Source of the DNA: Actinomycetota bacterium
GTDB lineage: Bacteria > Actinomycetota > Acidimicrobiia > Acidimicrobiales > Ilumatobacteraceae
Assembly (NCBI GenBank): GCA_005801025.1
Contig: SYDZ01000268.1
Location: forward strand, 1-8,451
Direction of reading: 5' to 3'
Length of the DNA stretch: 8,451 nucleotides
In this document: positions 1 through 6,232 of the stretch, piece after piece
How the letters are laid out: each line of letters begins with the position of its first letter
Numbering within the stretch: position 1 is the stretch's first letter
Notes under the pieces: model-generated
The model's database searches: none
Told to the model about the DNA's origin: nothing
Seen by the model: the letters and a program-made list of their open reading frames with translations, nothing else
Position numbers and translations under genes: made by a program

Positions 1-477
1 CGCATCATTGAAGCAAAAAGTCGCGGTATTTACGAGGCGCCGGGATTGGCTCTTCTACATATTGCCTACGAACGCCTTGTCACCGCTATCCATAACGAAG
101 GCACGATCGAGAACTACCGCACCATGGGTCGCCGTTTAGGTCGTTTGTTGTACGAAGGTCGCTGGTTTGACCCGCAAAGTCTCATGCTCCGTGAACCCAT
201 CATGCGTTGGGTGGGTTCTGCTATCACAGGTGAAGTGACGTTGCGTTTACGGCGCGGTGATGACTACACCGTGCTCAATACGACGGGCCCACATCTCACA
301 TATTCACCCGAACGTCTGAGCATGGAACGCGTGGAGGATCAACCCTTTGGTCCTCTTGACCGCATCGGCCAACTGACAATGCGCAACCTTGACATTGAAG
401 ACAGTCGTAGCAAACTCGAGATTTATCGCGCTGCTGGAACCTTGGCTGTGGGAACCCACCTACCCGAACTGGAGTAG
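1..477 (+). CDS. argG: Argininosuccinate synthase, C-terminal part (partial at 5' end)
   Basis: Joins citrulline and aspartate, using ATP, to make argininosuccinate, the penultimate step of arginine synthesis in the cytoplasm. The frame is open from base 1, so the gene begins before the window; 158 codons and a TAG stop are present, roughly the last third of the protein. The visible part opens with RIIEAKSRGIYEAPG and continues with ALLHIAYERL, GRRLGRLLYEGRWFD, ITGEVTLRLRRGDDY and DRIGQLTMRNLDI. From memory these match the C-terminal multimerisation region of the long E. coli ArgG (about 447 residues) almost word for word, and match the shorter form of about 400 residues (most bacteria and eukaryotes) far less well. 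No start can be judged here; a TTG at base 46 is internal. It converges on the M20 peptidase gene with 7 bp between stops and no hairpin, so any terminator must lie inside that neighbour. Confidence 0.95.
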   Translation, partial: RIIEAKSRGIYEAPGLALLHIAYERLVTAIHNEGTIENYRTMGRRLGRLLYEGRWFDPQSLMLREPIMRWVGSAITGEVTLRLRRGDDYTVLNTTGPHLTYSPERLSMERVEDQPFGPLDRIGQLTMRNLDIEDSRSKLEIYRAAGTLAVGTHLPELE

Positions 478-484
478 TGAGAAC

Positions 485-1627
485 CTAGTGTTCGCTGCGG
501 TTTTGTAAGCGCTGCACGAGCCCTGCGATCAATAGTGCGCGTTGGGGCATCTGCGCGACATCAACCCATTCGTGATCGGCGTGCGCTCCGCCACCAACTG
601 CTCCAAGCCCATCCAATGTGGCGACACCAGCAGCAGCAGTAAAATTTCCATCGGAGCCACCACCAACTGCCACGCCATGAACAGTTGGCAAGCCCAACTC
701 GTTGGCCACTTCAACTGCCATAGGAAATAACCATGTAGAGGCAGTGGGGGCCATTGGCGGACGGTTGAATCCACCTTTCATTTCAAGACGCGCTTGCGGA
801 TTATTGACGATCAAAGAATTCATCGCCGCTTCAACGCGTTGGCGTTCTTGTGCTTCAACGACGCGCACATCAATGAAAATCTTGGCGTGTGCTGGCACCA
901 CATTGTCCACCGAACCAATAACAGCCACAGTGGGCGTCACGGTAGTCCCAAGTTCGCCGTCGCCAAACTGAGCGATTTCAAGAATCTGTTGAGCCGCTTC
1001 AATTAACGCATTCACGCCTTTTTCAGGCTCAAGTCCGGCATGCGAGGCCCGACCATGTACATGGAGTTCGAAAGTTCCTGTTCCCTTACGCGCTGTTTTC
1101 AACGCTCCACCATCAGCGCTCGGCTCCAAAACTAAGACTGCTCCGCACGCCTGAGCGCGTTCAACAATGAAGTCACGTGAATGATGCGAACCCACTTCTT
1201 CATCAGAGGTGATGAATATTTCCACACCTGTTTTATCCGCTAGTGCAGCAACGCCATGTATGGCTTGGATGATTCCCGCTTTCATATCAAAGATGCCGGG
1301 ACCTGTTGCTCGATCAGCGACGACGGTGAAGGGGCGCTGTGCCAGAGCACCTTTGGCGAATACCGTGTCGTGGTGTCCGACGATTAAAACTTTCGGATCC
1401 CCACCTCCCGACCAGTACACATGTGGCCCCACGGCCGAATCAACAATCGTTGGGGGCGCACCCAAACGGTGATCCATCATCGCCGCCAATTCGCCCGCGC
1501 TTGCAGTCAAGGCATCAATGTCCAATGACGGAGATTCAATGTTGACGAGCCGACTGAGGTCCTCAACCATCACTGTCACATCAGGGGCTACAAAATTTTT
1601 ATTCTGCACGAACCCATTGTGCCTCAT
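485..1627 (-). CDS. M20 family zinc metallopeptidase (carboxypeptidase G2-like)
   Basis: A 380-residue co-catalytic zinc hydrolase that should remove a C-terminal residue or cleave an amide bond. Family ligands can be assigned: H85 and D87 (GHHDT), bridging D114 (GIFDMKAG), catalytic E143 and metal E144 (SDEEVG), E168 (LEPS) and H349 (GGGAHADHEW). The dimerisation/lid domain, about residues 180-290, holds GRASHAG with H196, and R289 in GFNRPPM is a likely substrate carboxylate contact. The order and spacing fit the glutamate carboxypeptidase (CPG2) branch. No signal peptide is seen, so a cytoplasmic enzyme is likely. The ATG at 1627 is preferred because GAGGG (1633-1637) lies 5 nt upstream; an internal ATG at 1570 (residue 20) lacks a ribosome site. 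Substrate cannot be read from sequence; peptides, folate-like glutamates or N-acyl amino acids are all possible. Divergent from the lipoprotein hydrolase gene. Confidence 0.9.
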   Translation of the reverse strand: MRHNGFVQNKNFVAPDVTVMVEDLSRLVNIESPSLDIDALTASAGELAAMMDHRLGAPPTIVDSAVGPHVYWSGGGDPKVLIVGHHDTVFAKGALAQRPFTVVADRATGPGIFDMKAGIIQAIHGVAALADKTGVEIFITSDEEVGSHHSRDFIVERAQACGAVLVLEPSADGGALKTARKGTGTFELHVHGRASHAGLEPEKGVNALIEAAQQILEIAQFGDGELGTTVTPTVAVIGSVDNVVPAHAKIFIDVRVVEAQERQRVEAAMNSLIVNNPQARLEMKGGFNRPPMAPTASTWLFPMAVEVANELGLPTVHGVAVGGGSDGNFTAAAGVATLDGLGAVGGGAHADHEWVDVAQMPQRALLIAGLVQRLQNRSEH

Positions 1628-1668
1628 AGACGCCCTCTAGTGTTGGTCTCATTAACAACGGGGGAAAT

Positions 1669-3897
1669 ATGAGATCCATGACACATCGCTTCACGGCATT
1701 CATTATTGGCTTTGTCTTCATCGGCGGACTTGTGGCTTGTTCTGGTGGCAGCGACTCCAGTAGCGACACTGAGCCACCTGCGACCACACAACCTTTGCCG
1801 CTCGCCACCTACATTGTGCGTCCTGGCGCCCACCAAGTGGGAGTTCTTGACGCCGATCCTGGTACCGCACTGCAGATCCAACGTGCCGATGGCTCAATTG
1901 CCGCTGAGGGCACAGTGGACGAGCAGGGTTCATTCTTGGCCCGTAATCTTGAGGTTGGAACATACAGAGTGGTCAATGCCGATCTTTCAGCCGCCAGTGC
2001 CGAGGTTGAGGTCTATGACGCTTCGTTTATTCCCCCGCAATCGTTCTATGCCGATCAGGAACTGCCGTCACCGGGATTCGGTTATCTCGAGACGCGCGAT
2101 GGCACCACGCTGTCAATCAATGTGATGTTGCCGGGCGCACTAGAAAACGGACCGTATCCAACTGTCGTTGAATACTCTGGTTACGCACCGAGCAACCCCA
2201 ATGACACAACCTTTGGTCAACTTTTTACGACCCTCGGTTATGCCTATGTAGCAGTAAATATGCGTGGCACTGGATGCTCGGGTGGTTCGTTCCGTTATTT
2301 TGAAGAGTCTCAACAACTAGATGGCTATGACGCCATTGAGACCATTGCCGCACAGTCCTGGGTGCAGGACAACAAGGTTGGAATGGTGGGAATCAGTTAC
2401 CCAGGCATCAGCCAACTATTTGTGGCCTCCACACAGCCACCAAGTTTGGCCGCCATTACTCCGTTATCAGTGCTTGATGACAGTGCGCGTGCCACCCTCG
2501 CTCCGGGCGGGATTTTGAATACCGGCTTCGCCGTGAAGTGGACCAAAGAACGTATGGACAGCGCCGCTATTTACGGTCAGGGCTGGTCGAAGGATATGGC
2601 TGATTCGGGTGATACCGAATGTGCCAATAATCAGCGGATGCGTCTGCAAAATCCCGATCTCATTTCTGAAATCAACGACAATGAGTACTACGTTCCCGAA
2701 CTTTTGGACAGCATCAACCCGTCCATGTTTGTCAACAAGATCAATGTTCCAGTCTTTCTTGCTGGGGCCTGGCAGGACGAGCAGACGGGTGGACATTTCC
2801 CAGCATTCCTCGACAAGTTCACGGGTTCACCTCATCTATACGCAACCCTCGTCAATGGTTTGCACACTGAGTCGTTAGCACCTTCAGTTTTTCCGCGTTA
2901 TGCAGAGTTCTTGAGTTTGTACGTGGCGAAAAAAGTTCCTGACCTCGGTCCAGCAATGTTGATTGCAACCGCGCTCACTCCCAGCATTTTCGGCGTCAGT
3001 ACGCCGATCATTCAGGGAAATCGTTTCGCTGGCATGACCTACGACGAGGCTCTCGCAATTTTTGAGAGCGAACCCTCTGTGCGCATCTTGTTCGAAGAGG
3101 GCGCCGCTGACGGTCAGGCATTCGGTGCACCGCTGAATCGTTGGCAGGCAGAATTCAGTGCGTGGCCGATTCCCGAAGCACAGGCCACACGCTTCAACTT
3201 CGGTGACAACGGGACTCTTGCTCAAGGGGCGAGCGGCACTGGAAGCACCTCGTATACCGCTGACCCAAGTGCGACACCAGAGCGATTCTTCGAAGGTTCT
3301 GGTAGCGATATTTGGAAATCTGACGTGACATGGAATTGGGTCCGCAATCCGCAAGGCACTGCTGCGGTATTTACGACCGCACTTCTCACGGAGGACACAG
3401 TCATCATTGGGCCAAGTTCTGCGGATCTATGGATTTCGTCGGATGCTGTTGACACCGATCTTGAAGTCACGATCAGTGAAGTCCGTCCCGATGAATCAGG
3501 AACCGAAACGGAAACATATGTGCAAAGTGGTTGGCTGCGCGCCAGCCATCGTGCACTCGACGAATCATCGGCTACCGAACTGCGTCCGACCCACACGAAT
3601 TTTGAGGCCGATGCTGAACCGTTGGTTCCAGGTGAGGTCACACTGGTGCGACTTGAGATGTTCCCCGTTGCTCATCCATTTCGCGCTGGTTCCAAGATTC
3701 GCATCACCATTGACGCTCCAGGGGGCAACCGAGCTGAATGGATTTTCCGCACTATCAGCAAGGGCGAAAAAGTAACCGTCTGGCACAATGCCGAGTATCC
3801 ATCATCAATTGTCTTATCGGTCGTTCCTGGTCTCGTCGTTCCACCAGGTGTAGCCGCATGTGGTTCATTACGTGGGCAACCCTGCAGAATCAATTGA
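1669..3897 (+). CDS. CocE/NonD family (S15-like) serine hydrolase, lipoprotein
   Basis: A 742-residue alpha/beta hydrolase, probably lipid-anchored on the outer face of the membrane. Residues 1-24 form a signal peptide with lipobox LVAC (C24), followed by a Ser/Gly/Thr/Pro-rich linker to about residue 45. Residues 46-117 look like a small beta-sandwich domain (GTALQIQRADG, GTYRVVNAD). The hydrolase core follows from about 135: nucleophile S243 in GISYPG, acid D370 in AGAWQDEQTGG, base H399 in VNGLHTES. Residues 405-545 include helical cap material, and 550-720 form the jelly-roll C-terminal domain of X-Pro dipeptidyl peptidases and CocE (SADLWISSDAVDTDLEV, FRAGSKIRITIDAPGGN). The family contains X-Pro dipeptidases, cocaine esterase and glutaryl-7-ACA acylases, so the substrate is open. 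ATG 1669 has GGGGGA at 1660-1665, very close; ATG 1678 keeps the signal peptide and is an alternative. C203, C318, C731 and C739 could form disulfides. Convergent with the cupredoxin gene, 22 bp between stops. Confidence 0.92.
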   Translation: MRSMTHRFTAFIIGFVFIGGLVACSGGSDSSSDTEPPATTQPLPLATYIVRPGAHQVGVLDADPGTALQIQRADGSIAAEGTVDEQGSFLARNLEVGTYRVVNADLSAASAEVEVYDASFIPPQSFYADQELPSPGFGYLETRDGTTLSINVMLPGALENGPYPTVVEYSGYAPSNPNDTTFGQLFTTLGYAYVAVNMRGTGCSGGSFRYFEESQQLDGYDAIETIAAQSWVQDNKVGMVGISYPGISQLFVASTQPPSLAAITPLSVLDDSARATLAPGGILNTGFAVKWTKERMDSAAIYGQGWSKDMADSGDTECANNQRMRLQNPDLISEINDNEYYVPELLDSINPSMFVNKINVPVFLAGAWQDEQTGGHFPAFLDKFTGSPHLYATLVNGLHTESLAPSVFPRYAEFLSLYVAKKVPDLGPAMLIATALTPSIFGVSTPIIQGNRFAGMTYDEALAIFESEPSVRILFEEGAADGQAFGAPLNRWQAEFSAWPIPEAQATRFNFGDNGTLAQGASGTGSTSYTADPSATPERFFEGSGSDIWKSDVTWNWVRNPQGTAAVFTTALLTEDTVIIGPSSADLWISSDAVDTDLEVTISEVRPDESGTETETYVQSGWLRASHRALDESSATELRPTHTNFEADAEPLVPGEVTLVRLEMFPVAHPFRAGSKIRITIDAPGGNRAEWIFRTISKGEKVTVWHNAEYPSSIVLSVVPGLVVPPGVAACGSLRGQPCRIN

Positions 3898-3919
3898 GTT
3901 TTAAAGTTCAGTGCGTGAT

Positions 3920-4372
3920 TTAGTCTTCGACAACAGACAGAGTCAGCAAAATGTCACCTGACTCATGCGACTCGAGTTCAAAGTCGCCCAACTTGTCGGC
4001 GATGAAATCAAAAGTGACATCATCACCCATGAGTTCGATGTCATAACCATGAAGATGGAAATCTTGTTCTGTCTCACTGAACACTTGAATCACTACTGGA
4101 CTGCCTAAGGCCACGGATGCAACTTCGGTGACGCCCGCATCAGCATCAATCTCAATCGTCACTGATTCGGTGGAGGGAGTTCCCGTTTCGGGAATCTCTT
4201 TGCTCGCCGAACTTGTCGGGGCACTAATGCTCGCTGGGTCGGTGGGCGTTTGCGTCATCACCTCAGTGATGGGCGGATTGCTCGCAGGTGAAGTTGACCC
4301 TTCACTTGAGCAGGCAACAACAAGGGAGGCGACTAAACCAACGAACAAGCGAGAAAGAGAATAAATCTTCAT
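3920..4372 (-). CDS. Lipoprotein with cupredoxin-like domain
   Basis: A small exported protein of 150 residues from ATG 4372 (151 if the TTG directly before it is used; numbering below counts that TTG). A short basic start and hydrophobic stretch end in lipobox VVAC (C22), so it should be a lipoprotein. Residues 23-70 are a Ser/Thr/Pro linker of low complexity. Residues 71-150 fit the cupredoxin-like fold seen in EfeO-type and related periplasmic proteins: VTIEIDADAG, then FHLHGYDIEL (H107, H109), VTFDFIADKLGDFELESHESG (broken here as VTFDFIADKL / GDFELESHESG, H137), and a final beta strand LLTLSV. The mature domain has no cysteine, so a classical blue copper site is absent; the three histidines could still bind a metal. 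The start lies 6 bp after the stop of the 108-residue gene, so the two are probably one transcript; no clear ribosome site is seen, suggesting translational coupling. The specific role is unknown. Confidence 0.8.
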   Translation of the reverse strand: MKIYSLSRLFVGLVASLVVACSSEGSTSPASNPPITEVMTQTPTDPASISAPTSSASKEIPETGTPSTESVTIEIDADAGVTEVASVALGSPVVIQVFSETEQDFHLHGYDIELMGDDVTFDFIADKLGDFELESHESGDILLTLSVVED

Positions 4373-4378
4373 CAAGTT

Positions 4379-4705
4379 TTAGAATCGGCGGTCGTTCATC
4401 TTCTTTTTTTCTGGGGCCCGAAAAGGGGCCTCAATGAGCATTTCAAAGCGCGAGTCATCAGGCTGATTGGGTTCATTCAAGCGCTGCAAGAAGGTTTTCA
4501 GAGCGGCTCGTGCTGCAATGACGTGGTCTCCCTTGATACCGACTGAACGACTGAGAGCATCTTTTGCCTGAGCCACTCGCTCTTTACGAATATTCTTTTC
4601 TTCCTCGGTACGAGCCTGAGGAACCTTGCTTGTCCTGGCAGCCTTGGCAGCCAATCTGCGGGCCTCAGATTGTTGAAGCGGGGTGAGTTTCGGTGCGTTA
4701 GCCAT
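4379..4705 (-). CDS. Small basic hypothetical protein (108 aa)
   Basis: I do not recognise a family. The protein is hydrophilic, with no signal peptide or membrane segment. Residues 10-52 are rich in Ala, Arg, Lys, Glu and Gln (SEARRLAAKAARTSK, EEEKNIRKERVAQAKDAL) and should be helical; residues 60-77 (HVIAARAALKTFLQRL) form a second likely helix; the tail is charged and proline-containing, ending EKKKMNDRRF. Such composition is compatible with nucleic-acid or ribosome binding, but this is only a guess. It lies between tRNA-Leu (53 bp upstream) and the cupredoxin lipoprotein (6 bp downstream), all on the - strand. Start ATG 4705 is preceded by TAGGAT 6 nt upstream, which can be read as an AGGA ribosome site or as the -10 box of a leaderless transcript. 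An overlapping - strand frame (4498-4782) runs across the tRNA and is not credible. Confidence 0.7.
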   Translation of the reverse strand: MANAPKLTPLQQSEARRLAAKAARTSKVPQARTEEEKNIRKERVAQAKDALSRSVGIKGDHVIAARAALKTFLQRLNEPNQPDDSRFEMLIEAPFRAPEKKKMNDRRF

Positions 4706-4711
4706 GAGTTA

Positions 4712-4741
4712 ATCCTACGAGACAGATGGATGGATGGTGAA
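4712..4741 (-). promoter_or_regulatory. Candidate promoter of the 108-aa gene, possibly leaderless
   Basis: On the - strand, TTCACC (4736-4741, 4 of 6 matches to TTGACA) is followed after 18 nt by TAGGAT (4712-4717, TAnnnT type). TAGGAT is followed after 6 nt by the ATG at 4705. That distance would put the transcription start at or next to the A of the start codon. The AGGA within the hexamer could equally serve as a ribosome site, so the two readings cannot be separated from sequence alone. Confidence 0.45.
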
Positions 4742-4757
4742 TGGAAAATGAAAGTAG

Positions 4758-4842
4758 TGCCCGGGATGGGACTCGAACCCATACTCCCTTGTAAGAGAAG
4801 GGGGGTTTAAGCCCCCCGCGTCTGCCATTCCGCCACCCGGGC
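4758..4842 (-). tRNA. tRNA-Leu (anticodon UAA)
   Basis: Read on the - strand, the acceptor stem GCCCGGG (4836-4842) pairs perfectly with CCCGGGC (4759-4765), followed by discriminator A (4758). No CCA is encoded. The D-arm region TGGCGGAATGGCAGAC is typical of leucine tRNAs. The anticodon arm is five G:C pairs enclosing the loop CTTAAAC, giving anticodon TAA at 4807-4809, which reads UUA and, by wobble, UUG. A long variable arm (CTCTTACAAGGGAG region) marks it as class II, and the T-arm contains GGGTTCGAGTCCC. The length of 85 nt is normal for tRNA-Leu. It lies between two - strand protein genes with no clear terminator after it, so read-through into the 108-residue gene is possible. Confidence 0.96.
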
Positions 4843-4851
4843 ACGCCCGCA

Positions 4852-4857
4852 ATCCTA
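4852..4857 (-). promoter_or_regulatory. Candidate -10 box of tRNA-Leu
   Basis: TAGGAT on the - strand ends 9 nt before the first base of the tRNA. This cannot be a ribosome site because the product is a tRNA, so a -10 element is the simplest reading, with transcription starting within about 3 nt of the mature 5' end. A good -35 is not seen at 16-18 nt; TCGACC (4879-4884) matches 4 of 6 but at a 21-nt spacing, inside the 3' end of the upstream gene. Confidence 0.4.
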
Positions 4858-4861
4858 CGGG

Positions 4862-5191
4862 TTAGGCGACCTGTGGCGGTCGAGTTATCGGCAAAGCCTC
4901 GCAAGTAAATCCGAGTGTCAGCCACATTTCCCCGCGAAAACGGTCGGCCAGTGGCGGGGTGAGTCGATTGGCAACGATGACGCCCTCAATCATGTCGGCC
5001 AATATGGCGACCCACGGCCGATCCTTGACCCGTACTGCCACCGTGACCCCATTGTTCGTTCGCTTCAAGGTGCGATCGAGGCCGATCACTCGTGGCGGAC
5101 AACGAAATCCGGGTACGAGTAAACCCCGTTCTCTGGCCTCTCGCCCCAGGGTTCGGGCGGCGGTAGCGAAGTTGACTGTTGTGGATTGCAT
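4862..5191 (-). CDS. Conserved hypothetical protein (109 aa)
   Basis: I recognise the sequence style from actinobacterial genomes but cannot name a function. From ATG 5191 the protein has a short N-terminal helix (FATAARTLGREARERGL), a characteristic VPGFRCPPR segment at residues 26-34, RTLKRTNNG, a strand VTVAVRVKDRPW, and a helix with LADMIEGVIVANRL at 64-77. It ends in a Pro-rich tail. It is soluble and basic, with no signal peptide. The frame stays open upstream to 5308, with GTG codons at 5245 and 5224, but homology-like content begins at the ATG and the upstream frame would overlap the nuclease gene. The ATG has no clear ribosome site. The gene is divergent from the PD-(D/E)XK nuclease gene, with 87 bp between starts, so shared regulation or a joint role in DNA processing is possible but unproven. 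Confidence 0.75.
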   Translation of the reverse strand: MQSTTVNFATAARTLGREARERGLLVPGFRCPPRVIGLDRTLKRTNNGVTVAVRVKDRPWVAILADMIEGVIVANRLTPPLADRFRGEMWLTLGFTCEALPITRPPQVA

Positions 5192-5204
5192 GGGAAGTAA
5201 CACT

Positions 5205-5231
5205 TTGCCTGATGGGTATGGCACGGATAAT
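5205..5231 (+). promoter_or_regulatory. Candidate upstream promoter of the nuclease gene
   Basis: TTGCCT (5205-5210, 4 of 6 to TTGACA) and GATAAT (5226-5231, 5 of 6 to TATAAT) are separated by 15 nt. That spacing is shorter than the usual 16-18. Transcription would begin near 5238, giving a leader of about 40 nt with AAGG at 5268-5271 as ribosome site. It competes with the downstream leaderless candidate at 5241-5272. Confidence 0.35.
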
Positions 5232-5240
5232 TTCCGGACT

Positions 5241-5272
5241 TTCACACTCCCCACCCACCCCCGTCCTAAGGT
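5241..5272 (+). promoter_or_regulatory. Candidate leaderless promoter of the nuclease gene
   Basis: TTCACA (5241-5246, 5 of 6 to TTGACA) and TAAGGT (5267-5272, TAnnnT type) are separated by 20 nt, a long spacer. TAAGGT ends exactly 6 nt before the GTG start at 5279, the same geometry as in front of the 108-residue gene. The AAGG inside the hexamer could alternatively be the ribosome site. Confidence 0.3.
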
Positions 5273-5278
5273 CTGCAT

Positions 5279-6217
5279 GTGACCGAGACATATAACCCCG
5301 CACAGCAAAAGGTGATCGACATGCTGGGTCGATCATCGGATCGCCCTGAAATTCCTGCCGGTCTAGCCGACGAACTTCGCGCCGATATAGAAAATTCGCT
5401 GCTTCCCGTCTTGCATCTTCTGCCCGATGGCAGTTCTTATGAAAAGCGATTCTTCCTCAACAAACAAGGTGTCACCAACGTTCATTCATGTGAGGGATTT
5501 TTTATCGGCGGTCAGGGTGAATTTGAGTGGACTCATGCCAATTGCAAAGGCACCATCGTGCATCAGACCATTGAGGTCTCCATCAACCTACGGCAACCCA
5601 TGCCACCCACCGATTTGGTTGAAGAATCAATCTCTCGACTCAGCAACGATTCCTCAAAATCAATCAGCGAGTTTTTAATCACCTTGGATGAATACGATCG
5701 CGCTGAACTTGTCGGCGAATGCAGCGGTTTATTCACACGCTTCACCGAATGTTTCCCGCCAATCAAAAATGCATGGATTCCCCAAGTGGAAAGCTCATTG
5801 GCACTCAACCTTGCCGGCAACCGCATCCGCATCGGGGGGAAAGTGGACCTCGCTCTGGGTCGACCGCCAGACAAGGTGATCATTGACTTCAAGACTGGTC
5901 ATCCGTCGTTAGCGCATCATGATGATTTGCGCCTCTACGCATTGATTGATTTCTTAGCTCTTGGTCAAGCTCCGCGAAAAGTTGCCAGTTACTATCTGGA
6001 CTCCACCGATGTGCATCAAGAAGATATTTCCGAGACAATTTTGCGCTCGGCTGCTCGGCGTTTACAAGATGGATTAGTGCGTGCCATTGAACTCAAACTT
6101 GGTGGTGCCGAACCAGTCCTACGTCCAGCAGCTTTGTGCCGTTGGTGTGCGATCAGTGCTGACTGTCCGACGGGACTTGAATACTTGGCGCAAAAGAATG
6201 AGGCTGAAGGCTGGTAG
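5279..6217 (+). CDS. PD-(D/E)XK superfamily nuclease with probable Fe-S cluster (RecB/Cas4-like)
   Basis: A 312-residue probable DNA exonuclease. Motifs in order: H95 in GTIVHQTIEV (RecB-type metal-binding His, E99 nearby), D190 in IGGKVDLALG, D203 and K205 in VIIDFKTG, and the downstream helix DDLRLYAL (Y220) in place of QxxxY. C71 (HSCEG) near the N terminus and C287, C290, C296 (CRWCAISADC) near the C terminus reproduce the one-plus-three cysteine arrangement of Cas4 and AddB Fe-S nucleases. The N-terminal NPAQQKVIDMLG and the overall order match, from memory, a stand-alone nuclease family conserved in actinobacteria with no well-described role. GTG 5279 is chosen because conserved N-terminal sequence precedes the first ATG (5321) and AAGG lies upstream. 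No helicase, Cas1 or CRISPR repeat is nearby, so a CRISPR role is unlikely; repair is more plausible. Divergent from the 109-residue gene; convergent with the VOC gene. Confidence 0.85.
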   Translation: MTETYNPAQQKVIDMLGRSSDRPEIPAGLADELRADIENSLLPVLHLLPDGSSYEKRFFLNKQGVTNVHSCEGFFIGGQGEFEWTHANCKGTIVHQTIEVSINLRQPMPPTDLVEESISRLSNDSSKSISEFLITLDEYDRAELVGECSGLFTRFTECFPPIKNAWIPQVESSLALNLAGNRIRIGGKVDLALGRPPDKVIIDFKTGHPSLAHHDDLRLYALIDFLALGQAPRKVASYYLDSTDVHQEDISETILRSAARRLQDGLVRAIELKLGGAEPVLRPAALCRWCAISADCPTGLEYLAQKNEAEGW

Positions 6218-6232
6218 GTCTAAAAAGTTGCG

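Noticed and set aside
2467..3641. Several long open frames on the - strand opposite the S15-like hydrolase (2467-2796, 2884-3354, 3222-3641).
   Set aside because: Their products show no recognisable motif and lie wholly within a well-supported gene; they look like the usual antisense openings of a coding sequence.
4413..4430. GGCCC/GGGCC inverted repeat next to a run of seven T (4404-4410), resembling a terminator.
   Set aside because: It lies inside the 108-aa coding frame, the T-run is on the wrong side for + transcription, and no + gene needs termination there; it encodes the APFRAPEKKK stretch.
4725..4737. Tandem GATG/GGAT tetranucleotide repeat between tRNA-Leu and the 108-aa gene.
   Set aside because: Only about three copies; a chance occurrence is likely and no function is suggested.
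5247..5266. C-rich tract (G-rich on the - strand) as a possible G-quadruplex in the divergent promoter.
   Set aside because: Only three runs of three or more G are present, so a standard four-tract quadruplex is not supported.
5192..5308. Upstream extension of the 109-aa gene to GTG 5245 or an earlier start at 5308.
   Set aside because: The added residues lack family-like content, the spacing of GGGGAG to the GTG is too short, and the 5308 start overlaps the nuclease gene.
5279..6217. Cas4 of a CRISPR-Cas system.
   Set aside because: No repeats, Cas1, Cas2 or effector genes are in the window, and the sequence better resembles a stand-alone actinobacterial nuclease family.
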